Assembly (NCBI GenBank): GCA_016712525.1
Contig: JADJQX010000007.1
Coordinates: forward strand, 372,001-436,000
DNA length: 64,000 nucleotides
Direction of reading: 5' to 3'
From: Myxococcales bacterium
GTDB taxonomy: Bacteria > Myxococcota_A > Polyangia > Polyangiales > Polyangiaceae
Positions 25,788-34,603 of this stretch are shown here, piece after piece. The notes beneath the pieces were generated by a model. It was not told where the DNA came from. It ran no database searches and worked only from the letters and a program-made list of their open reading frames with translations. The position numbers were made by a program, and so were the translations under genes. Position 1 is the stretch's first letter, and each line of letters opens with the position of its first letter.

Positions 25788-27029
25788 AGCGTGGCTCACG
25801 ATCGAGCCCTCCTCGGGGTCGACGTTCTGATCGTAGTAAAGGACCTTTCCGTTCGCCGCGCCGCCGAGCACGTCGAGCAGCGTGTACACGCAGGCGGCGC
25901 CGCACACGCGCCTCGAGGTCTGGTCCTCGACGACGTGATCGAAGAACGCCGACGCGTCGCGCTCGCGTGCGAGCCTCATGGATGCCCGATCTCGCGCCTC
26001 GAGCGCGGCACGCGCGTCGTGGTCGAGGGCCCGCGGGTCGCCGAACCTCGGGCCCACGTGGGCGAGGTCGGCCGCGGCGATCACGATCGCCCCCTCGTCG
26101 GCAACCAGGCGGCGAAGGCCGTCGAGGAAGCTCGCGGTGCCGCCGTCGCTCCGTGGGTCCTCGCGTCGCGCGCGCGCCGCACCGAGGCCACACAGAACGG
26201 GGACGATAGTCGACCCCTCACTCGCCCCGAGGCGGTCGAGGGCGTACCGGAGGAACACGGCCGCGAGCTCGATCGAGTGCTCGTTTCGGTGCCCGAGGAG
26301 GTCCGCCGTGTCGTCGAACCGCATCGCGCCGCGGAGCCTCGCGATGGCGCCGCGGGCCGGGCGGAGCGCGCCGAGCGGCGTGGCGAACACCTTCTCGCAC
26401 ACGGAGTACGGCGCGGACATCGGGGCGTGGGACGTCCCGAGGAGCACGAAGGTTTTTGGCTCACGCGGCAGCGCACGCACGAGGGCGTCGACGCAGGCTC
26501 CGTATCCGCGCGCCCCGCGCCACGGGTCGATGTGGGGCATCACGATCCCGGCGAGCCGGTCGGTCGGAGACAGCGCCTCCTCGGACCGATGCCTACCCCC
26601 GATGCATGCAGTCTCCACGTAGGTGGAGAGCTCCTCTCGTTCTCCCGGGTACGCCGACCCCGCGAACGCCGCCTCGCGCACCTCCGCCCGGGCGAACGCC
26701 GCCTCCGCGTCGCGCCTCGCGCGCTGGAAGGCTGGCCCCTCGAGGAGGAGGGCGTCGTCGAGCGTACGCGCGGCGTCGTCGATGGCGTCGAGGGGGACGT
26801 CGAGCCCCTCGTCGTGCAGCAGGATGGCGCGGATCCTGGCGGTCGTGTGCCGACCTATGAACCGGGCGACGACCGGAGCGAGCGCAAGCGGGACGAACAC
26901 CGGACCGCGAGCGACACCCTCGGGATCGCGGAGCACGAGACACGGCTCGCCATCGTCTCCCGTCGCGACGAAGGAGTCGACGGGGCGGAGCTTCGGCAAG
27001 GTCGGGGGCTTGCTCATCGGCCCCGTCAT
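25767..27029 (-). CDS. Memo-family protein (AmmeMemoRadiSam system protein B type)
   Basis: 420 aa from ATG 27029; a second ATG at 27017 is possible. An N-terminal domain of ~120 residues (PKLRPVDSFVATGDDGEPCLVLRDPEG) precedes the Memo core. The core has AFAGSAYPGEREEL, GIVMPHIDPWRGARGYG, FVLLGTSHAPM, EHSIELAAVFL, AAADLAHVGPRFGD and CGAACVYTLL, which provide His/Cys metal ligands of the dioxygenase-like fold. In AmmeMemoRadiSam systems it is linked to AMMECR1 and a radical SAM protein. Neither is next to it here. It is divergent from the YkgJ-type gene. Confidence 0.85.
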   Translation of the reverse strand: MTGPMSKPPTLPKLRPVDSFVATGDDGEPCLVLRDPEGVARGPVFVPLALAPVVARFIGRHTTARIRAILLHDEGLDVPLDAIDDAARTLDDALLLEGPAFQRARRDAEAAFARAEVREAAFAGSAYPGEREELSTYVETACIGGRHRSEEALSPTDRLAGIVMPHIDPWRGARGYGACVDALVRALPREPKTFVLLGTSHAPMSAPYSVCEKVFATPLGALRPARGAIARLRGAMRFDDTADLLGHRNEHSIELAAVFLRYALDRLGASEGSTIVPVLCGLGAARARREDPRSDGGTASFLDGLRRLVADEGAIVIAAADLAHVGPRFGDPRALDHDARAALEARDRASMRLARERDASAFFDHVVEDQTSRRVCGAACVYTLLDVLGGAANGKVLYYDQNVDPEEGSIVSHAGLAFVE

Positions 27030-27043
27030 GGTATCGCGCTCCC

Positions 27044-27529
27044 GTGGCGAAGCACGACGTCGTCGACCTCCTCTCGCGCCTACGTGCCGTCTACGAGGCA
27101 TTGGACGCGACGCTCGACGGCTTCGGCTGCGATGCCAGCACCGACTGCTGCCGCTTCGGTGTGACGGGGCGCGAGCCGTACGTCACGCGCCTCGAGCTCG
27201 CGCTCCTCGACCGCGAGCTCCGCGCGCGGGGGGGCCTCCCGAAGCGAAAGCGCCTCTCTGTGAGCGGCGAGCGGAGGTGCCCGCTCCTCGGGGACGACGG
27301 GCGGTGCTCGGTCTATTCCGCTCGGCCCTTCGGCTGCCGCACCTTCTTCTGCGACAAGGCGCTCGCGGACCATGCCCCGACCAAGTTCCCGAGGCGAGAG
27401 GTGGGGGGCCTCCTTCGCGAGCTGACGGCCCTCGCCGAGTCCTTCGACCCTCGAGACGGCCGAGGGGCCCCGCTCACCCGCGCGCTCGGCGAAGGACCCG
27501 TGGAACGAGTGCCGAAACCGAGGTATTGA
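27044..27529 (+). CDS. YkgJ-family cysteine-cluster protein
   Basis: 161 aa, GTG start. The spaced cysteines are DASTDCCRFG, RRCPLLGDDGRCSVYSARPFGCRTFFC. The C-x7-C-x-(12)-C...C arrangement and the SARPFGCR text are the YkgJ/UPF0153 signature, which probably binds zinc or an iron-sulfur cluster. Function in the family is unknown. It lies 6 bp before the first sulfatase-fold gene and 14 bp from the divergent Memo-like gene. Confidence 0.85.
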   Translation: MAKHDVVDLLSRLRAVYEALDATLDGFGCDASTDCCRFGVTGREPYVTRLELALLDRELRARGGLPKRKRLSVSGERRCPLLGDDGRCSVYSARPFGCRTFFCDKALADHAPTKFPRREVGGLLRELTALAESFDPRDGRGAPLTRALGEGPVERVPKPRY

Positions 27530-27535
27530 CCTCTC

Positions 27536-29656
27536 GTGCGGAAAAGCCGCGGTCCCCTCGTCCCGGCGCTCACCGGCGCCCTCTACGTCCTCGCGCTCGC
27601 CGCCGTCTCGGGTCGGCGAGGCGACGACGCTGCCCTTGGCGACAAGGCCGAGGCCGTGAGCCACTTCATCGAGGCCAAGTTCGCGACCGACGTCGCCAAG
27701 ATCGCGACGGCGATCGGCGCGGCCGCCGTCGGGATCGGGCTCCTTTTGGGCCTGATCGCGTATGCCGTCATGTGGGCGCGTGGCGCACATCGAGCCCACC
27801 TCTCGCGGTTCGTGCTCGAGTCGGCCGTCGTGGTCGTGGCGGTGCACGCGTCCTTCCTCGCCGTCGGTATGGCGCGCTCGCCGCAGCTCTACGTGGCGTC
27901 GTTCTACGCGAAGGGGGGGCCGTTGCGCACGGTCCAGGTCGTGGTGACCGACGTGCTCGGCCCTCTCGGTGTGAAGCTCGCGCTGCTCGTCGCGCTCGTG
28001 TTTTACGTGCTCGGCCCGGGAGGTCGCAGCGCGCTCGTTCGTCCGTTCGTCGCGCGAGGGCTCCTCCTTCTCCGCCGTCGGCTCCCGAAGCTCGCTCCGC
28101 TCGCGCTCGTCGGTGTCGCCGCGCCCACCGAGAGCCCGAAGGCTCCGCCCGCGACGTCGACCGTCGCCCTTGGGCCGCCCTCCGCCGGGGCGGGCGTGCG
28201 CCCGAACGTGCTCGTCATCGCCGCCGACTCTCTGCGCGCGGATCGTATCGGCCCCGAGACCACCCCGAACCTCTTCGCGCTCTCGAAGAAGGCCGTGGTC
28301 TTCGAGCGCGCCTACGTCTCGGTCCCCCGCACGTTCTCGTCGTGGGTGAACATCCTCACCGGTCGGCACGCTCATCACCACGGGGTTCGGAGCATGTTCC
28401 CGCGTTGGGAGGAGCGCGCGAAGGACCTCGACGCCGCGCCGCATCGCTTCGTCCGAGATGGATACCGAACCCAAGTCCTCGGCGACTATGCGGCCGACAT
28501 CTTCGGTCGCGTCGACCTCGGGTTCGAGAAGGTCGACACCCCCAGCTTCGACTTCCGGCAGCTCCTTCGTCAGCGCGGGCTCGAGCGCGAGACGCCGCTC
28601 TTGCCCTTTCTCCACTCGCACACGGGGAGAGCGCTGTTTCCCGTGCTGAAGGAGCTGTCCGACGCGGCCGACGCCGACCTCCTCGCGGACGAGACCATCG
28701 CCGCCCTCCGAGCTACGCCGCGGCCCTTCTTCGACACCGTGTTCTTCTCCACGGCGCACTTTCCGTACGCGGCTCCGGCTCCCTACTACCGCACGTTCAC
28801 CGATGCGGCCTACCGAGGTAGGTACAAGTACCACAAACCGGTCGGGCTCGGCGGGGAGCTCCCGCCCGACGAAGCCGACGTGCGTCAGATTCGCGCCCTC
28901 TACGACGGGGCCGTGTTGAGCATCGACGCGGCCATCGGTCGGGTGCTCACGGCGCTCTCCGAGCAGGGCCTCGCGAGCTCCACGATCGTCGTCGTCACGG
29001 CCGATCACGGCGAGACGCTCTACGAGAACGGGCACGGCCAGGGCCACGGCGATCACCTCTTCGGCGACGAGGGCACCCACGTCCCTCTCATCGTGTACGA
29101 CCCGCGCATCACGGCGCCGCGTCGCGTGAGCGAGATCGTCCGTGACGTCGACATCGCGCCGACCCTGTACGCGCTCGCGGGGGTGCCGCCCGCGCCCGGC
29201 CTCGACGGCGCGTCGCTCGTGCCCCTCATGCACGGCGAGCCCTCGGAGAAGCGGTTCGCCTTCGCCGAGACGGAGCTCTGGTTCACCGAGGAGATCGCCG
29301 GGGTGCGGCCGGACGAGCGGCTCCCTTATCCTGGGATCATGCAGATGACCGAGCTCGACTCGGCGCACGGACAGATCGAGGTCGTCCTGCAGAAGGCGAT
29401 GATCCCCGTCACGCTCGTGGCGCGCCACCGCATGGTGCGGGACGATCGCTACAAGCTCGTCTACGTGCCGACGCGCAAGGGCGCCATCTACCGGCTCTTC
29501 GACACGTCGACCGATCCGAGCGAGGTCCGCGACGTGGCGCGCGAGAAGCCAGCCGAGGTGGAGCGCCTGCGCGGGGTCCTCTGGAAGTGGATGCTCGAGG
29601 ATCGCGGCATGACCCAGAAAGACGGGCTGCTGGTGCCACGGGAGGACGCGCAGTGA
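27536..29656 (+). CDS. Membrane sulfatase-fold hydrolase 1 with Thr at the nucleophile
   Basis: 706 aa, GTG start. Hydrophobic segments at about 9-25, 58-80, 92-112 and 142-160 anchor it, then a linker, then the alkaline-phosphatase/sulfatase catalytic domain from about 223: NVLVIAADSLRADRIG (D231), TADHGETL (Asp/His) and RFAFAETELWF. Sulfatases carry Cys (or Ser) in C-x-P-S-R, converted to formylglycine. Here the aligned stretch is T266-F-S-S-W, so Thr replaces it. This is as in LTA synthase and phosphoethanolamine transferases. It probably transfers or cleaves a phospho-diester or lipid headgroup. Stop and next GTG overlap. Confidence 0.75.
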   Translation: MRKSRGPLVPALTGALYVLALAAVSGRRGDDAALGDKAEAVSHFIEAKFATDVAKIATAIGAAAVGIGLLLGLIAYAVMWARGAHRAHLSRFVLESAVVVVAVHASFLAVGMARSPQLYVASFYAKGGPLRTVQVVVTDVLGPLGVKLALLVALVFYVLGPGGRSALVRPFVARGLLLLRRRLPKLAPLALVGVAAPTESPKAPPATSTVALGPPSAGAGVRPNVLVIAADSLRADRIGPETTPNLFALSKKAVVFERAYVSVPRTFSSWVNILTGRHAHHHGVRSMFPRWEERAKDLDAAPHRFVRDGYRTQVLGDYAADIFGRVDLGFEKVDTPSFDFRQLLRQRGLERETPLLPFLHSHTGRALFPVLKELSDAADADLLADETIAALRATPRPFFDTVFFSTAHFPYAAPAPYYRTFTDAAYRGRYKYHKPVGLGGELPPDEADVRQIRALYDGAVLSIDAAIGRVLTALSEQGLASSTIVVVTADHGETLYENGHGQGHGDHLFGDEGTHVPLIVYDPRITAPRRVSEIVRDVDIAPTLYALAGVPPAPGLDGASLVPLMHGEPSEKRFAFAETELWFTEEIAGVRPDERLPYPGIMQMTELDSAHGQIEVVLQKAMIPVTLVARHRMVRDDRYKLVYVPTRKGAIYRLFDTSTDPSEVRDVAREKPAEVERLRGVLWKWMLEDRGMTQKDGLLVPREDAQ

Positions 29657-31905
29657 AGCGCAGCGCTGCACGGGTCGCCGAGGGGCTCTCGCCGTTCGTC
29701 CTGATCGCGGCTGCGGTCGCGGGCTCGCTCTCCCTCGCGTTCTCGCGCGGTGGCGCAGCCGATCCTCCGGCCGAGGTCCCTCGCGCCGACGCGGGCGTCG
29801 AGGCCGGCTCACGCGACGGTGGCGCGTCGCCGTCGGCGGATCTCGCCGTCGTCCGAAGGTTCACCGAGGAGATGAAGACCGCGCGCATCGACGCCCCGCT
29901 CGCCCACGATCTCGACGGGGCGCTCGCGGGATATTGGCGCAAGCTTAGGCCTCCGTTCGCGAAGGTCCCTCCCGACTCGGCGCGCTTCGTCTCTTCGTTC
30001 TCCCTCCGCACGAGCGAAAAAGAGGATCAGCTCGCCGTGCAGACGCAGTCCTCCGGGTCGGGCTCGGGCTCGGGCTCGTGGCGACCCGACGTGCGCCTCT
30101 GGAACATGAACGAGGGTAGCTTCGACCAGCGAGAGTCGATCGTGCTCCCAGCGCCCGCCACGGCGCGGTTCCCGGTGGTGCTCCCGGAGGGCGCCCGGGT
30201 CACCTTCGGCGCGGGGCTCGCCGCGCGACCGCGGCATACCCTGACCTTCCGCGTCGCCTTCGTCCCGACGAGCGGACCTGCGCCGCGCCCGTGCGACGTC
30301 GTCGTCGGCGCCGACGCGGCCCGCGCCTTCCACGACGTCACCTGCGACCTCTCGGCGAGCGCCGGGCAAGCAGGGAGCGTCGAGCTGTCCGTCAAGGCGA
30401 ACGAGGGCTCCTCGGAGCCATCTCCACGTGCACGCCCCCGCGGAGACGGCGGGGCGGGGGACGAAGCTCCGCCTCGGCTCGACGTCGCTCTCTTCGCGGA
30501 GCCGATGCTGCTCGGCCGTGTCCCGAGCGCGCCCTACAACGTGCTCTGGATCGTGGTCGACGCGCTCCGCCCCGACGTCATCGCGAGCCTCCACGACGAC
30601 GCCCGCGACGAGAGGATGCTCCGCGCCGAGGCTCCGCCGCTCGAGGCCCTGCTCCCGAAGGTGCCGGGGCTCATGCCCTCGCTCGACGGGCTCGCCAAGG
30701 AGGGCACGGTCTTCCGCTCGGCGACCTCCGCGGCGTCGTGGACGCGACCGGGAACGCTCGCCATGCTCTCGGGCGCACGCTCGAGCGAGCTCGGCATCGA
30801 GACGAAGAACTGGGTGCTCGACGGCGACGCGGTCGGTCGCTTCTACGCGTCGGACCCTCCGCTCCTCCCGCTGGGGCTGAGGCGTCGCGGGTACGTCGTG
30901 TCGGCGTTCGTGAACAACTATTTCCTCGTCGGGTACACGCCGATCGGGCTCGACATGGCCTTCGGTCAGGTGGTCGACCACAGGTACCGCACGCGCGACA
31001 CCGCCGAGGTCACGAAGAGCGCCCTCGCGTTCCTGGAAACCCGCAAGGACACTCGGTTTTTCGCCTTCGTCAACTACAACTCCCCACACGACCCATACGA
31101 CCCTCCGGACGACATGCTCGCGAGGGTGCCGCCCGCACCCGAGGGCCCGAAGGACCCCCTCGTGCGTCGCTACATGGCCGAGGGCGCGAAGGACGACGCT
31201 GCCATAGGGGAGCTGCTCGCGGCGCTCGTTCGGCTCGGGCTCAAGGACCGGACGCTGGTCGTCGTGACGGCCGATCACGGAGAGACGCTCTCCTCGGCGC
31301 ACGTCGGAAAATCGAACGACGGGATCCCCATCCGGTTCCATCACTCCGCGAGCAATTTCGAGGAGACCACGCGGGTTCCCATCGTCCTGTCGCTTCCGGG
31401 GGTGGTCCCCGCCGGCAAGGCCGTGGACGCGCGGGTTCGGAGCACCGACATCGCCCCGACCGTGCTCGACATCCTCGGGCTCGAGCCGCACCCGAAGATG
31501 AGTGGGGCGTCGACGCTGGGCCTCACGAAGGGGCAGGCCGAGCCCGAGGCGCGCGTCGTGGTGACCGAAGGTCGAGGGACCCGCTCGATCCTCTTCGGCC
31601 CGTGGCACTTCGTCGTCCACGACGCCGAAGCCTCGAAAGATGGTGGCCCGGGCTTCGCGGCGCACGAGTCGCTCTTCGATCTCGCGGCCGACCCGGGCGA
31701 GCGCCACGACCTCGCCGGGTCGCGCGCGGACGTGGTCGCCGAGATGCGCGCGCGCCTCGCGTCGGCCCTGAAGAACGTCGCGCCGGCCGGCAGCGTGGCT
31801 GCGCCGGTAAAAAGGAGGAGCTCCCGTACCTCCACGCCCGGTTCGCGGGGGCCGGAAAGACGCGTGCGATCCGCGGCCGCGTCACGGTCGAGAAGGGCGA
31901 GGTGA
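29653..31905 (+). CDS. Sulfatase-fold hydrolase 2, C-terminus out of frame
   Basis: 750 aa as read, from GTG 29653 (GTGA overlap). One N-terminal hydrophobic segment, a low-complexity SGSGSGSGS run (135-142), an accessory beta domain (~150-290), then catalytic domain: VLWIVVDALRPD (D303), T364-R-P-G-T at the nucleophile position, NYNSPHDPYDPPDDM, VVTADHGETLSSAH. From about codon 719 the frame turns Arg/Ser-rich and runs to a TGA at 31905, while good coding continues in the -1 frame (see 31809-32336). One extra A in the run 31809-31813 would join them into about 894 aa. Confidence 0.7.
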   Translation: MKRSAARVAEGLSPFVLIAAAVAGSLSLAFSRGGAADPPAEVPRADAGVEAGSRDGGASPSADLAVVRRFTEEMKTARIDAPLAHDLDGALAGYWRKLRPPFAKVPPDSARFVSSFSLRTSEKEDQLAVQTQSSGSGSGSGSWRPDVRLWNMNEGSFDQRESIVLPAPATARFPVVLPEGARVTFGAGLAARPRHTLTFRVAFVPTSGPAPRPCDVVVGADAARAFHDVTCDLSASAGQAGSVELSVKANEGSSEPSPRARPRGDGGAGDEAPPRLDVALFAEPMLLGRVPSAPYNVLWIVVDALRPDVIASLHDDARDERMLRAEAPPLEALLPKVPGLMPSLDGLAKEGTVFRSATSAASWTRPGTLAMLSGARSSELGIETKNWVLDGDAVGRFYASDPPLLPLGLRRRGYVVSAFVNNYFLVGYTPIGLDMAFGQVVDHRYRTRDTAEVTKSALAFLETRKDTRFFAFVNYNSPHDPYDPPDDMLARVPPAPEGPKDPLVRRYMAEGAKDDAAIGELLAALVRLGLKDRTLVVVTADHGETLSSAHVGKSNDGIPIRFHHSASNFEETTRVPIVLSLPGVVPAGKAVDARVRSTDIAPTVLDILGLEPHPKMSGASTLGLTKGQAEPEARVVVTEGRGTRSILFGPWHFVVHDAEASKDGGPGFAAHESLFDLAADPGERHDLAGSRADVVAEMRARLASALKNVAPAGSVAAPVKRRSSRTSTPGSRGPERRVRSAAASRSRRAR

Positions 31906-32336
31906 CCGATCTCGTCCCCGTGGGGATCGCGAAGGACGCGCTCCGTGTGGTCCCTGGGGGCTTCGAGATCGACTTCCTCACGGCCCCCTTGGACGTGGTC
32001 GGGTTCGACCTCCTCACGAGCCCACCCTCGGCCGACGTCTCGTGGTCGTTCACGGCCGACGGGGGGCCGCTCACGGCGGCGTACGGGGGGCCCTTCGGCG
32101 TCGCGCGGGCGGGGCTCGAGGCGGGGGTCCGCGGCGAAGCGATGCGGCAGGCGCTCCGCGCGGGGCGGTTCCCGGAGGTCGATCCGCGTCGTGACGACGG
32201 CCTGTTCGTCGCGCGTGATCGCGCGGGTGGGGCCGTCGGCCGAGAAGGCGCCGCGGGCGAGGGTGCCGCGGAGATGGCACGTATGCTGCGGGAGTGGGGC
32301 TACGCGAACGGCCCCGCTTCCGAGAAGAAAAAGTAG
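31809..32336 (+). pseudogene. C-terminal part of hydrolase 2 in the shifted frame
   Basis: In this frame the text is KKEELPYLHARFAGAGKTRAIRGRVTV and GGFEIDFLTAPLDVVGFDLL, with normal high-GC third positions. It ends MLREWGYANGPASEKKK with a TAG. The frame upstream of 31809 is not coding. It would be the C-terminal ~175 residues of the sulfatase-fold protein. Alternatively a GTG at 31902 overlaps the TGA of the first frame (GTGA), so a separately coupled ORF is possible, but that would leave 31809-31901 unexplained. A beta-domain with no recognised family. Confidence 0.6.
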
Positions 32337-32434
32337 CCCTTCGCAGCGGGCGGCCCTTCGCGCCGAAATCGTACCCTGAGGTGCATTCGGGGCTCGGAGC
32401 GGCGCGCGGGCGAGGTAGTCTCGCGCCGTCCCGC

Positions 32435-33826
32435 ATGCGCCTCTCGAAGCTCATCGGCCCCGACCTCAAAGAAGTCCTCCGCGACGATCCCGAGCAAGCT
32501 CGCGCCCTGCTCCAAGAGATCCACGCCGAGGACCTCGCCGACATCGTGGCCGAGCTCGAGCCCGACGAGGCGGCAAAGCTCCTCTCGCATCTGCCCGCCG
32601 ACGAAGCCGCTCCCATCTTCGAGCGCCTCGACGAGCACGAACAAGAGGAGCTCGTCGAGATCATGGCGCCCGAGTCGGTCGCCCACATCGCGAGCGAGAT
32701 GGCCCCGGACGATCGCGCCGACCTCTTCAGCGCGCTCCCCGACGACGTTGGCACGAAGCTCCTCGCGACCCTCGAGCAGGTCGACCCCGAGGCTGCCCAA
32801 GAGGTCCGCGAGATCGAGAAGTGGCCCGAGACGAGCGCCGGGCACCTCATGACCACGGAGTTCGTGCAGGTGCCTCCCGACGGATCCGTGCACGAGGCGA
32901 TCGAGGCGGTCCGCGCGTTCTCGGAGGAGCACCACAGCCCTGTCTACAACGTGTACGTCGTCGGGAAAGGGGAGCGACTCCTCGGCATGGCGAGCATGCG
33001 CGACCTCTTGCTCGCCAAGCCCGACGTCGCCCTCTCGACCGTCACCCACGACGACGTGCTCTCGGTCACCCCCGATCTCGACCAAGAAGAGGTCGCGCGG
33101 CGCATGGCCAAGTACGACCTCAACGTGATGCCCGTCATCGACAAGGACGGCGCCCTGCTCGGGGTCATCACCATCGACGACATCGTCGACGTGCTCACTC
33201 AAGAGCAGACCGAGGACGTCCAGAAGCTCGGTGGCGTCGAGCCCCTCGACGTCCCCTACTTCCAGACGTCGTTCGTGAGCTTCATCCGGAAGCGAGGCGT
33301 GTGGCTGCTCGCGCTCTTCCTGGGGGAGTTCTTCACGCAGACGGCCCTCCGCCACTACGACCCCGTGTTCGAGGCGATCCACGGGGCGGCCTACTACGTG
33401 CCCCTCCTCATCTCGGCGGGCGGCAACTCGGGCTCGCAGTCGTCGACGCTCATCATCCGTGGGCTCGCCGTCGGAGAGATTAAGTCTTCGGATTTCTTCA
33501 GGATTATGGTCCGTGAGACCTTGATGGGCCTCGTGCTCGGCCTGGGGCTCGCGGCGGTCGGCTTCGTACGCGTGCTCATGTATCCCGAGCAAGGCGTCGC
33601 GTTCGCGCTCACGGTCTCGGCTTCTCTCGTCGGAATCGTCGTCACGGGTTGCACCGTGGGGAGCCTCCTCCCGATCCTCCTGAAGCGCATCGGGCTCGAC
33701 CCGGCCACGAGCTCCACGCCGTTCATCGCGAGCCTCGTCGACGTGCTCGGCATCGTCATCTTCGTGCAGGCGGCGAAGGTCATCATGGCCCAGGTGATCG
33801 CGAAGGCCGCCATGGGGCATCCGTGA
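32435..33826 (+). CDS. mgtE: Magnesium transporter MgtE
   Basis: 463 aa from ATG 32435; the frame is open upstream but without similarity. The N-terminal MgtE_N superhelix (residues ~1-130, repeating LSHLPADEAAPIFERL, MAPDDRADLFSALPDD) is followed by two CBS domains (~140-260, MVTHDDVLSVTPDL, GVITIDDIVDVL). A plug helix and five transmembrane helices follow, with PLLISAGGNSGSQSSTLIIRGLAVGEI, the family signature with its selectivity residues. It brings in Mg2+, gated by cytosolic Mg2+ through the N and CBS domains. Stop overlaps the next gene. Confidence 0.95.
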   Translation: MRLSKLIGPDLKEVLRDDPEQARALLQEIHAEDLADIVAELEPDEAAKLLSHLPADEAAPIFERLDEHEQEELVEIMAPESVAHIASEMAPDDRADLFSALPDDVGTKLLATLEQVDPEAAQEVREIEKWPETSAGHLMTTEFVQVPPDGSVHEAIEAVRAFSEEHHSPVYNVYVVGKGERLLGMASMRDLLLAKPDVALSTVTHDDVLSVTPDLDQEEVARRMAKYDLNVMPVIDKDGALLGVITIDDIVDVLTQEQTEDVQKLGGVEPLDVPYFQTSFVSFIRKRGVWLLALFLGEFFTQTALRHYDPVFEAIHGAAYYVPLLISAGGNSGSQSSTLIIRGLAVGEIKSSDFFRIMVRETLMGLVLGLGLAAVGFVRVLMYPEQGVAFALTVSASLVGIVVTGCTVGSLLPILLKRIGLDPATSSTPFIASLVDVLGIVIFVQAAKVIMAQVIAKAAMGHP

Positions 33827-34527
33827 GCGCGGTCGCGCGGGCCGCCGCCGGTCTCGTGCTGCTCACTGGGCTCACGGGTTGCCCCAAGAAGAACAAGCCT
33901 CCGCCCGTCGTGCGGCTCTTCATGGGGCCACACGTCACGTGCGCCGAGCTCCTGTCGGGTGAGCTGCGGTGCCAGGGGAGGGGGGCCGACGGTCAGCTCG
34001 GTCCGGGCGCGGCGCCTCCGGGCCCGCACGCGCTCCCCGTCGCCGCGAAGGTGGTCGACGTGCGCTTCTCCGAGCGCGCGACGTGCGTGGTCTCGCCCTC
34101 CACCTCGCAGTGCTTCGGGGTCGGCGAAGGAGAGGTACAGGTCACGCCGGCCGCCTGCTACCTGCGCGAGGGGCGTGTGGTTTGCGACGCGGCGCGGTTC
34201 CCGTCCGCGCCCAAGCTCGACGGTCTGAGCGGGGTCGCCGAGGTCGCGAGCGGACGAGCCCACGCGTGCGCACGCCTCGAGACCGGCACCATCGTGTGTT
34301 GGGGCGACAATGGCGCAGGCCAGCTCGCCGCGCCGCGGCCTGCGTCGAGCGACGTCCCCGTGCCTATCCAAGGCATCTTCGGTGCCGCGCAGATCGTCGC
34401 CGCGGGAGACGGGACGTGCGTGCGCCACACGGACAAGACCGTGCGTTGCTGGGGCAGAAACGACGACGGGCGGCTCTCTCCAGGGCACGGCGACACGCTC
34501 AACGTGCCTGCCCCCGTCCATTTCTGA
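33823..34527 (+). CDS. RCC1-repeat lipoprotein
   Basis: 234 aa, GTGA overlap with mgtE. Signal peptide with lipobox LTGC (~16-19) followed by PKKNKPPPVV. Repeats of the RCC1 type (CAELLSGELRCQGRGADGQLG, HACARLETGTIVCWGDNGAGQLA, TCVRHTDKTVRCWGRNDDGRLSPG) with paired Cys, as in the many secreted RCC1 proteins of myxobacteria. It is short, three to four repeats rather than seven, so only part of a propeller. Function unknown; perhaps membrane surface binding. Translational coupling to mgtE is clear from the overlap. Confidence 0.8.
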   Translation: MSAVARAAAGLVLLTGLTGCPKKNKPPPVVRLFMGPHVTCAELLSGELRCQGRGADGQLGPGAAPPGPHALPVAAKVVDVRFSERATCVVSPSTSQCFGVGEGEVQVTPAACYLREGRVVCDAARFPSAPKLDGLSGVAEVASGRAHACARLETGTIVCWGDNGAGQLAAPRPASSDVPVPIQGIFGAAQIVAAGDGTCVRHTDKTVRCWGRNDDGRLSPGHGDTLNVPAPVHF

Positions 34528-34603
34528 GCGCCCTCGACGACGGCCTCGCCGCGAACTTCGTGCGAGACGGAGCGTGACTCTTTGCTAAGAGCGTCCGCGG
34601 GCC

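Noticed and set aside
30291..32336. 681-aa open frame overlapping the second hydrolase
   Set aside because: Its first two thirds are Arg-rich shadow text. Only the part after 31809 is convincing, as the shifted tail.
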